A stretch of 64,000 bases of DNA from RHLJ01 sp965212165 (lineage in GTDB: Bacteria; Bacteroidota; Rhodothermia; Balneolales; Balneolaceae): contig OZ243096.1 in assembly GCA_965212165.1 (NCBI GenBank), positions 2,170,001 to 2,234,000 on the forward strand, read 5' to 3'. Made by a program: the position numbers and the translations under genes. The stretch's first letter is position 1. The number at the start of each line of letters is the position of its first letter. Shown one piece after another: positions 53,548 through 61,249 of this stretch. The notes beneath the pieces are model-generated. The model made no database searches. It had not been told where the DNA came from and worked only from the letters and a program-made list of their open reading frames with translations.

Positions 53548-54282
53548 ATGAAAAATGTTACAGGATATCTTCACTCCATTGAATCCGCTGGGACCTTAGA
53601 TGGTTCAGGAATTCGACGTATTTTATTTTTGAATGGTTGTCCACTTAAATGTGTGTATTGCCATAATCCTGATACAAGAAAGTTTAAGTGTGGTATCAAA
53701 ACGGATGCATTTACCGAACTTAGCACCATAGCAAAACAAAAAGATATGCTAATTTCAATGAAAGGAGGTATAACCCTTTCCGGAGGTGAACCACTTTCAC
53801 AGCCAGATTTTGTGAAGTCTATTTTCGAAGGTTCAAAGATGATGGGACTCCACACTGCACTCGACACATCAGGATATGTTGGTCATAAAGCCGACGATGA
53901 ACTTCTTTCTTACACTGATTTAGTACTTCTTGATATCAAACATTTCGACTCAGATGGATACAAACGAATTACAGGTGTGGATTTACAACCAACGCTTGAT
54001 TTTGCCAAACGATTGGCTGCTATGAAGAAACCAACATGGTTGCGTTTTGTCTTGGTTCCAGGCTACTCCGACAATATTCACGCTGTTAGTAAAATGGCAA
54101 CTTTTGCACGAGAACTTGGTAATATAGAACGCGTAGAGGTTCTACCTTTTCACAAAATGGGTGAATACAAATGGAAAGAACTCAACATGAATTACGAACT
54201 GTTTGATACCGATGAACCTACATCAGACTTGTTAGCCCAGACAAAAGCCCAATTTGAACAAGAAGGATTATTAGTTTATTGA
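53548..54282 (+). CDS. pflA: Pyruvate formate-lyase activating enzyme
   Basis: Radical-SAM activase that makes the glycyl radical on PflB. From the ATG at 53548 it has 244 residues, matching the 246 of E. coli. It starts MKNVTGYLHSIESAG and carries the radical-SAM cluster motif CPLKCVYC (Cys31, Cys35, Cys38), GGITLSGGEPLSQPDF, HTALDTSGYV, LLDIKHFDSDGYKRITG and PFHKMGEYKW. An in-frame ATG at 53494 would place the start inside the terminator hairpin and add 18 unrelated residues, so it is rejected. Confidence 0.94.
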   Translation: MKNVTGYLHSIESAGTLDGSGIRRILFLNGCPLKCVYCHNPDTRKFKCGIKTDAFTELSTIAKQKDMLISMKGGITLSGGEPLSQPDFVKSIFEGSKMMGLHTALDTSGYVGHKADDELLSYTDLVLLDIKHFDSDGYKRITGVDLQPTLDFAKRLAAMKKPTWLRFVLVPGYSDNIHAVSKMATFARELGNIERVEVLPFHKMGEYKWKELNMNYELFDTDEPTSDLLAQTKAQFEQEGLLVY

Positions 54283-54311
54283 TTTCTAGATATACATATA
54301 TTCAAAAAATA

Positions 54312-54890
54312 CTACCAAGAAAGAACTCCAGTATCTACTAAACTGACAAGCCAACCTATAAGGCCAATGGTAAATACTAAAACAACAAAAGCATCATATA
54401 GTTTGTGTTTAACTTTAAGAGCAATCGTAAATACAACTAACCAAACGCCAAGTGTAGCAAACTGTCCAATATCTAAAGGTAAATTAGTTTCGAAGTATTC
54501 AAGGATTCCATCTGTTGCATCCACTAACACGTAAACAATACCAAGCAAAAAAAATCGGAATCTGTTTGCGTTAAAGTGATATTCAAAATCGGTGATTTCC
54601 TCACCTTGTACAGGGTAAAGTAATCCACACATCAGATAGGTAACTGTAGAATAGGCGAGTAGATTTAAAAAATGAAGGACGCCCATTTCTTCTAGTGGAG
54701 ATAATACAAAACTACTTAACCAAACTAGAACGACAGTAAAAAGCATGTTAAACGTCCATATGAGATGAATCCAATAAACTTTCGTTTTCTTTTTAGTATC
54801 TAGAATTAGCGAAATACCACCAAGTAAATGAACAACAGCAAGTCCAAGAATAAGAGAAACAAATACAGAGATATGTGCGAAAATAGACAT
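54312..54890 (-). CDS. Six-helix membrane protein, unknown function
   Basis: 192 residues with about six hydrophobic helices (near 5-27, 40-60, 72-92, 110-126, 138-155, 165-185). There are short polar loops, with EGEEITDFEYHF-type acidic (here VQGEEITDFEYHFNANRF) and KKKTK basic segments. No signal for a known transporter or enzyme. It lies 9 bases downstream of the E1 dehydrogenase gene on the same strand, so it may share that transcript. Function not proposed. Confidence 0.75.
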   Translation of the reverse strand: MSIFAHISVFVSLILGLAVVHLLGGISLILDTKKKTKVYWIHLIWTFNMLFTVVLVWLSSFVLSPLEEMGVLHFLNLLAYSTVTYLMCGLLYPVQGEEITDFEYHFNANRFRFFLLGIVYVLVDATDGILEYFETNLPLDIGQFATLGVWLVVFTIALKVKHKLYDAFVVLVFTIGLIGWLVSLVDTGVLSW

Positions 54891-54899
54891 GTCTGAATA

Positions 54900-56882
54900 T
54901 TAGTAGTTTAATAATCGCTCTAGTTGAGTATGAAGCTGTTTAAGGTTCAAATATCCTTCCTCCAACTTTTTATTAAATGGAATCGGCATATCCAATGCAG
55001 CGCAACGCAGTACCGGCGCATCAAGGAATTCGAAACAATGTTCGTTAATGTAAGCACTGACTTCACTCATGGGTCCCATAATCATAGATGGTTCCTGAAG
55101 AAGTAACACTCGATTGGTTTTCTGAACGGTGGCTTTTATTGCATCTAAATCAAGAGGTGCGAGGCATCTAAGATCTAGAACTTCAATGGAAATATCTTTT
55201 ATGGCGAATTCTTCAGCAGCTTCTAATGCCCATTGCACACCCATTCCATATGTAATAATGGTTGCTTCAGTTCCCTCTCTCTGGACTTTAGCTGTTCCAA
55301 GCGGCTCGTAAGTCGCTTTATCTAGCGTAGTAGCTCTCAGGCTTCTATAGAGCTTCTTATGTTCGAAGAAAAGAACAGGATTGGGATCATAAAGTGAGCT
55401 ATATAACAGATTTTGTGCATCTTCAACAGTTCCTGGGACTACAATCTTCAAACCTGCATGAGGCATAAACCAGCCTTCAGGAGATTGGGAATGAAAAGGT
55501 CCTGCGCCGACACCACCACCATGAGGCATTCGAATCGTAATATTTAAAGGGGGCGACCATCTATAATGAGATTTAGCAATATTTTGAATAATCTGATTCA
55601 TCCCAACGCTAACAAAATCTGAGAACTGCATTTCTACAACGGGTTTAAATCCTTCTAAAGCTAGTCCAACTGCTGCTCCAAGAACACCTGATTCAATAAT
55701 AGGAGTATTTCTGATTCGATCTTTTCCAAATTGATCAAGAAAGCCGTCAGTGATTTTAAAAACTCCTCCGTATTCGGCTACATCCTGACCCATTATCAAA
55801 AAAGAATCATCTTCTTCAAAAGCCTGTTTCATGGAACTTTGTATTACATCCACAAATCGCTTTTCTGAACTAGATCCATTAGTTGAAGAGGGGATATTTG
55901 GAGTTTCTTGTGAGTAAACCGCATTGAGTTCTGTTTCTTTGTCAAATAAGGGTTCATCAGCATTTAAAGCTCTATCTAAGTCATCTTTGAAAGATGCATC
56001 TACTTCATCTCGAACAGCATCAAAGTCTTCTTGGGAGTGCATATGATGAGATTCCATATATCTCTCAAAGCGTAATATTGGATCTTTTTTAGCCCAATCG
56101 GCAAACATATCATCTGGTACATAAGCTGTACCTGAAGCTTCCTCATGACCTCTCATTCTAAAAGTTTGAGCTTCAATAAGAACTGGTTCACCTTTTAAAG
56201 CCAATTTTCTAGCCTTAATAACCGCATCCATCACTTCTATAACATTATTACCATCAATATGCATACCATGCATTCCATAACCCTTTGCACGATCTACTAA
56301 ATTTTTACAAGCATATTGTTCATTTGTTGGGGTAGAAAGGCCATAACCATTATTCTCAATAATAAATACAACAGGTAGTTTCCAAACAGCTGCTAAATTA
56401 AGTGCTTCATGAAAATCTCCTTCACTAGTGGCTCCGTCACCTGTAAATGAAAAAGCCACAGCATTTTTATTCTTTAATTTTTTTGAAAGTGCTAGTCCAT
56501 CAGCAACTGGAAGCATGGCTCCTAGATGAGAAATCATTCCAACTATATTATGTTCCATAACCCCAAAGTGAAAAGATCGTTCACGACCCATGCTAAATCC
56601 ATCAGCCTTCCCAAAAAGTTGACAGAATAATGGATAAAAGGGAACATGGCGAGTAGTAAATACACCAAGGTTCCTATGCATTGGAAGGATATAATCTTCT
56701 TTTTCACTAGATAGCGTAACTCCAACGGCTATAGCCTCTTGACCAATACCAGAAAACCATTTACTTATCTTATTTTGACGTAGTAAATTAAGCATACGTT
56801 CTTCAATTCTGCGAGGAAGAAGTAAAGCTTTGTATATATCTAAAGCTTTAGATTTAGCGAGTTTTTGTTTTGTTTTGATCAC
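54900..56882 (-). CDS. Fused alpha-beta 2-oxoacid dehydrogenase E1 component
   Basis: Thiamine diphosphate-dependent E1 of a 2-oxoacid dehydrogenase complex, with both subunits in one chain of 660 residues. The alpha half (about 1-315) has QNKISKWFSGIGQEAIAVG, the TPP motif GDGATSEGDFHEALNLAAVWKLPVVFIIENNGYG in outline and RMRGHEEASG. A Ser-rich linker (about 320-345) joins the beta half (about 345-660), with MGQDVAEYGGVFKITDG, PIIESGVLGAAVGLALEG, RMPHGGGVGAGPFHSQSPE and the final LLLQEPSMIMGPMSE. Branched-chain oxoacid or pyruvate substrates both fit; E2/E3 genes are not nearby. The start is GTG. Confidence 0.9.
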   Translation of the reverse strand: MIKTKQKLAKSKALDIYKALLLPRRIEERMLNLLRQNKISKWFSGIGQEAIAVGVTLSSEKEDYILPMHRNLGVFTTRHVPFYPLFCQLFGKADGFSMGRERSFHFGVMEHNIVGMISHLGAMLPVADGLALSKKLKNKNAVAFSFTGDGATSEGDFHEALNLAAVWKLPVVFIIENNGYGLSTPTNEQYACKNLVDRAKGYGMHGMHIDGNNVIEVMDAVIKARKLALKGEPVLIEAQTFRMRGHEEASGTAYVPDDMFADWAKKDPILRFERYMESHHMHSQEDFDAVRDEVDASFKDDLDRALNADEPLFDKETELNAVYSQETPNIPSSTNGSSSEKRFVDVIQSSMKQAFEEDDSFLIMGQDVAEYGGVFKITDGFLDQFGKDRIRNTPIIESGVLGAAVGLALEGFKPVVEMQFSDFVSVGMNQIIQNIAKSHYRWSPPLNITIRMPHGGGVGAGPFHSQSPEGWFMPHAGLKIVVPGTVEDAQNLLYSSLYDPNPVLFFEHKKLYRSLRATTLDKATYEPLGTAKVQREGTEATIITYGMGVQWALEAAEEFAIKDISIEVLDLRCLAPLDLDAIKATVQKTNRVLLLQEPSMIMGPMSEVSAYINEHCFEFLDAPVLRCAALDMPIPFNKKLEEGYLNLKQLHTQLERLLNY

Positions 56883-56973
56883 TGTATAAGAGTATAGCTA
56901 ATGAAATAAAGAATGATAGAATGGTATAGTTATTGAGATATAAAATTGAATCATTCTTAATCGATAATAAAAT

Positions 56974-57945
56974 TTACCACCCAAGTAAATAGGCAAAAAT
57001 TAACGGAGCAACAATAGTAGCATCAGATTCTATGATAAACTTTGGAGTATCTATACCTAGTTTTCCCCAGGTAATTTTTTCATTTGGCACAGCACCGGAG
57101 TATGATCCATAACTGGTTGTAGAATCACTTATCTGACAGAAATAACTCCAAAGTGGTGCGTCTATTCCTAAATCTTGATCTAACATAGGTACTACACAGA
57201 TAGGGAAATCACCTGCAATCCCACCGCCTATTTGAAAAAAACCGATCCCATTAGTAGAATTTTGTTGATACCAATCAGCTAAATACATCATATACTCGAT
57301 ACCAGATTTAGTAGCAGAAGGAGTGGTTATGCCCTCAATACAATGTGATGCAAAGAAATTACCACATGTGGAGTCTTCCCATCCTGGAACTATTATTGGA
57401 AGATTTTTCTCAGCAGCTGCTAGTAACCATGAATTCTTTGGATCAATTTGATATTCAGATACAAGCTCACCAGAAAGTAAGATGTCATAAAAGTATTCAT
57501 GTGGGAACGATCGCTTTCCTGATTTTTTGGCATCGACCCAACGTTTAACTAAATGCTCCTCAATAGAACGCATTGCTTCCATTTCTGGGATACAGGTATC
57601 AGTCACACGATTGAAGTGATTATCCAGAAGATCTTGTTCATCCTGTGGGCTTAGATCTCTATAATTTGGGATGCGTTTATAATGATTATGAGCCACTAAA
57701 TTGAACACATCTTCTTCAAGGTTTGCACCTGTACAAGTTATTATGTGGACTTTATCTTGTCGAATCATTTCTGCTAATGAGATTCCTAATTCAGCGGTAC
57801 TCATTGCACCAGCAAGAGTAATCATCATCTTAGAATCAGAATTTAACTGATCCTCATAAGCCTTTGCTGCGTCGACTAATGAGGCAGCATTAAAGTGACG
57901 ATAATGATGTGTAATAAAGTTAGAAACCGGTCCTTTTTTAGTCAT
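56974..57945 (-). CDS. Deoxyhypusine-synthase-like protein (polyamine aminobutyl/aminopropyl-transfer family)
   Basis: 323 residues from the ATG at 57945 (an upstream TTG adds three). Family features are HFNAASLVDAAKAYE, MITLAGAMSTAELGISLAEMIR, HIITCTGANLEEDVFN, VPGWEDSTCGNFF, GGGIAGDFPICVVP, SYSGAVPNEKITWGKL with the catalytic lysine of WGK (Lys295), and a final IESDATIVAPLIFAYLLG. Bacteria lack eIF5A, so bacterial members are thought to act as homospermidine-synthase-like or other NAD-dependent polyamine transferases. Its ATG overlaps the stop of an arginine-decarboxylase-like gene (8 bases), strongly linking it to polyamine synthesis. Confidence 0.85.
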   Translation of the reverse strand: MTKKGPVSNFITHHYRHFNAASLVDAAKAYEDQLNSDSKMMITLAGAMSTAELGISLAEMIRQDKVHIITCTGANLEEDVFNLVAHNHYKRIPNYRDLSPQDEQDLLDNHFNRVTDTCIPEMEAMRSIEEHLVKRWVDAKKSGKRSFPHEYFYDILLSGELVSEYQIDPKNSWLLAAAEKNLPIIVPGWEDSTCGNFFASHCIEGITTPSATKSGIEYMMYLADWYQQNSTNGIGFFQIGGGIAGDFPICVVPMLDQDLGIDAPLWSYFCQISDSTTSYGSYSGAVPNEKITWGKLGIDTPKFIIESDATIVAPLIFAYLLGW

Positions 57946-59344
57946 CGTACCCAAGTATGTTTAACATGTTTTCAACGTTTTGTTCTTCACGATATACATG
58001 ATCTATTAGATTTCCTTCGTCATCTATATCTACAACTACCTGTTTTGGTGAGGGTATTAAACAGTGCTTTATACCGCCATATCCACTGATAGCGTCTTGA
58101 TAGGCTCCTGTATGGAAAAAACCAACATATAAAGGTTCATTTTCACTTTCAGAATATCCAGGAAGTAATATTTGTTGGTTTAATTGCTCAGAGTTATAGT
58201 AATCTGAATGATCACAACTAATACCACCAATATTCACTCTTTTATACATTCTATCCCATTTATTTAAAGGGAGTAAGATAAATTTCTCATTAATCGACCA
58301 CGCATCTGGGATCGTATTCATGAGACTGTTATCGATAATATACCAGAGTTCAGTATCATTTTGTTGCTTTTGCTCTAACACTTCAAAAATTACGGCTCCA
58401 CTTTCACCAACTGTATATTTTCCGAATTCAGTATATAAATCAGGTTCTTTAATTCCTGCCTCATTGCAGGTCTCTTTAACATTTCTAACAATTTCATTTA
58501 CTATGTACTGATAATCATATTCAAACCCTAATGAGTTTTGAATTGGGAATCCACCGCCAATATTTAATGAATTAAGCGAAGGAACTAGTTTTTTGATCTG
58601 TATATACAGGCTGAGTGCTTTTTGGAATTCACCCCAATAATAAAGAGTGTCATTAATTCCAGAATCAACAAAAAAATGGATCATTACCAATTCAAACTTA
58701 GGATTGCCAATGATTCTCTTTTTTACCAGTTCAAGTATTTCACGCTTATTAATTCCTAACCTAGATGTATAATAAGCTGCACCAGGATTTTCCTCAATCG
58801 AGACTCTCAGACCTATTTTGATTGGGAAATCAACATCTATTGTTTCTAATTTATCGAGTTCATTTGGACTATCTAACACCGTTATAGAATTCTTAAAGCC
58901 AGAATTTAAAAGTCTACCAATTTTTTTTATGTAGTTATCAGTCTTATATCCATTATGAACAATGATTTTTGATTTATCTAGACGATCATTATCATATAAT
59001 CTTTCAATTAAATCAATATCAAACGAAGAAGAGGTTTCTATTGATACATCCTCCTTTAATGCTGTTCTAACAACATGACTAAAATGGCAGCATTTAGTAC
59101 AGTAGCAAAACTCATAATTACCTTGATAGTCATATTCTCTAATAGCATTCTCGAAATAAGAACGAGCTTTTTGTATCTGAGATTTAATTTTTGGCAAATA
59201 GGTTAATCTGAATGGCGTGCCATATTTATTTATGAGTTCCTTTAAATCTACTCCATTGAAATCTAGATAACCTTTGTTAAGTTTGAATCCATTTTGAGGG
59301 AAATAATAGGTCTGCTCGATCAGTTCTTTATAAGTGTTTTTCAT
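57938..59344 (-). CDS. Alanine-racemase-fold (type III PLP) arginine decarboxylase-like enzyme
   Basis: 468 residues. The PLP lysine is K84 in YCTKCCHFSHVV (the place of YAVKxN in ornithine decarboxylases). Also visible: the HNGYKTD region, SRLGINKREI, MIHFFVDSGI, LNIGGGFPIQN for PLP phosphate binding, EFGKYTVGESGAVIFEVL (the EPGR-like segment), GGISCDHSDYY (C-D substrate site) and GYGGIKHCLIPSPKQV. This is the divergent arginine decarboxylase group of Bacteroidota, making agmatine; activity on other basic amino acids cannot be excluded. It is first gene of a two-gene operon with the deoxyhypusine-synthase-like protein. Confidence 0.82.
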   Translation of the reverse strand: MKNTYKELIEQTYYFPQNGFKLNKGYLDFNGVDLKELINKYGTPFRLTYLPKIKSQIQKARSYFENAIREYDYQGNYEFCYCTKCCHFSHVVRTALKEDVSIETSSSFDIDLIERLYDNDRLDKSKIIVHNGYKTDNYIKKIGRLLNSGFKNSITVLDSPNELDKLETIDVDFPIKIGLRVSIEENPGAAYYTSRLGINKREILELVKKRIIGNPKFELVMIHFFVDSGINDTLYYWGEFQKALSLYIQIKKLVPSLNSLNIGGGFPIQNSLGFEYDYQYIVNEIVRNVKETCNEAGIKEPDLYTEFGKYTVGESGAVIFEVLEQKQQNDTELWYIIDNSLMNTIPDAWSINEKFILLPLNKWDRMYKRVNIGGISCDHSDYYNSEQLNQQILLPGYSESENEPLYVGFFHTGAYQDAISGYGGIKHCLIPSPKQVVVDIDDEGNLIDHVYREEQNVENMLNILGYDD

Positions 59345-59402
59345 TCATTACTTTAGTTGAAAGAGGTAAGAAAATATGTTCAAATTTATTCAGTTTATAT
59401 AT

Positions 59403-59422
59403 CAATACAAATGGATGTATTG
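59403..59422. promoter_or_regulatory. 7-bp inverted repeat upstream of the outer-membrane protein gene
   Basis: CAATACA (59403-59409) and TGTATTG (59416-59422) with a six-base spacer, ending 14 bases before the ATG at 59437 and in the gap divergent from the decarboxylase gene. Possible operator; unassigned. Confidence 0.35.
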
Positions 59423-59436
59423 GTTATAATTACAAT

Positions 59437-61110
59437 ATGATTCACATTCTTAAATCCAGATTGTTAAAGGTTTGTACTTTAATTATTCTGATATTATTTA
59501 TTAATTCATTATCCATTTTAGCCCAAAGAGTTACAAGTGTTACTGAAAATGGAAATTATATTAAATTACCTAAGACACTTCTACAAGATCTAGCCACTAA
59601 TCCTGAATCAAATAAACAAATCATACTAGAATGGTATGCTTCGAATGGGTATTTGGACGCGTCAATAATTTCAATTACTGACTCCCAATTTGATGTAATT
59701 CCTGGATGTAGATTTCAATTATCTAAGCTTATTATACTTGGGGATGATTTTGATAGGTACAGTTTAACGGATGTAGGATATTATTCATCAACAATACTAA
59801 AACAGAATATCGAAGATTTATTATCAGGCTTAGAAAGTGACGGGTATTTATATTCTAGTATTGAAATAGAATCAATAGATCAAATTAGTGAAGCTTGTAG
59901 TGTTTCAATTACTCTAAAAATCGATAAAGGTAGAAAGTGGGTATCTGAAAAAATACTTTTCCCAGGTGCAAATTTTAATAAACCCTCTTATCTACAAAGA
60001 ATATCGAGATATAGTGACTCGCTTTTAATTACTTCCATAATATTGAATGATTTAAAATCAAATTTAGAAGCGAGTGAACTTTTTGAAGAGGTTGCCGATC
60101 CTGCTGTATTTATTGAAAATGAGAAGGCAGTTATAGTTATTGGGTTAAGAGAAAGAGTCTTAAACCAATTTGATGGTTTGATTGGCTATGTCCCAAATGC
60201 AAACGGGGAAGGACAAATAGTAGGAGATATGAAGCTGTCGCTTTGGAATGTTTTAAATCAAGGGAATGGATTTAATTTAGAGTATCAAAGGCTTAAACCT
60301 GAGACAACTAGGTTAAAAACTAATATCTCTCAAGATTGGATTGGTGCAGTTCCTGTAGGGTTAGGATTTAATTTTAATATCTATCAAAACGATACCACCT
60401 ACCAAACAAGAAACATAAGTTTAGACTCATATTATCTTGTATCTCAAGGTTTAAGATTAACGAGTGAAATAGGTCAGATTAATTCTACTTCAAGCAATAG
60501 TGCACCTTTGATTTTAGAACCAGACGGGAAAAAACAATATGCTGAGTTTGGTTTCAGATATTCAACCTTAAATAATTTCGATGTACCAACATCAGGATTT
60601 GAATTTAATATTGATTTTGGAGTTGCAAATAAGAGCTTAGAAATAGACTCAATTAGTACATTTTCACAACGATATATTCATTCTGAGGCATCTTATTATC
60701 TCCCTTTGACCAATAAAAGTATACTTGCTTTTTCATCACAAGTTTATTTTTTAAACTCAAATAGGGTAACAGAAAATGATCTGATTTGGTTTGGTGGTGC
60801 GAATTCATTTAGGGGATATTCAGAAGAACAATTTAGAGCATCAAGACTTGTTTGGGGGGATATTGAGTATCGGTTTTTAACAAACAGATCTTCCTATTTA
60901 TTTGCTTTTGGTTCAATAGGAGGTTATTACCGCCCGAAACTAGTTACTGAAACAGACGACAGTTTTTTAGTTACTGATTATTTGTATTCAACAGGATTTG
61001 GAATCAGTTATAAAATTAAGATCGGTCGCTTAAAGTTTGCATATGCAATTTCCCCAGATGAAAATATTGGAAATGGAAAAATTCATTTCGGAATTATAAC
61101 AAGGTTATAA
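59437..61110 (+). CDS. BamA/TamA-like outer-membrane beta-barrel protein
   Basis: 557 residues. A signal peptide (cleavage near SILAQ-RV) is followed by about two POTRA-like domains (near 30-215, e.g. NKQIILEWYASNGYLDASII, NIEDLLSGLESDGYLYSSIEI). A C-terminal 16-strand-type barrel of the Omp85/bacterial surface antigen family carries the conserved WFGGANSFRGYSEEQFRASR (the usual RGY motif). The final residues IGNGKIHFGIITRL end in a polar-Leu strand; the usual C-terminal Phe is absent. It is too short for BamA itself, so it is probably a TamA-like or patatin-less variant. It is 92 bases divergent from the decarboxylase operon. Confidence 0.82.
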   Translation: MIHILKSRLLKVCTLIILILFINSLSILAQRVTSVTENGNYIKLPKTLLQDLATNPESNKQIILEWYASNGYLDASIISITDSQFDVIPGCRFQLSKLIILGDDFDRYSLTDVGYYSSTILKQNIEDLLSGLESDGYLYSSIEIESIDQISEACSVSITLKIDKGRKWVSEKILFPGANFNKPSYLQRISRYSDSLLITSIILNDLKSNLEASELFEEVADPAVFIENEKAVIVIGLRERVLNQFDGLIGYVPNANGEGQIVGDMKLSLWNVLNQGNGFNLEYQRLKPETTRLKTNISQDWIGAVPVGLGFNFNIYQNDTTYQTRNISLDSYYLVSQGLRLTSEIGQINSTSSNSAPLILEPDGKKQYAEFGFRYSTLNNFDVPTSGFEFNIDFGVANKSLEIDSISTFSQRYIHSEASYYLPLTNKSILAFSSQVYFLNSNRVTENDLIWFGGANSFRGYSEEQFRASRLVWGDIEYRFLTNRSSYLFAFGSIGGYYRPKLVTETDDSFLVTDYLYSTGFGISYKIKIGRLKFAYAISPDENIGNGKIHFGIITRL

Positions 61111-61249
61111 AAATCCACTATCTCAAATTACCTGAATCCAAGTATTTATAAGTTAAAATGTTAAGATTAATTTATTTATGTAACATTTATGCTTAAGTCG
61201 ACTCATAGAATTTAGTTTGTTGGTTAAACTACTTTCAATAAGGGTTACA

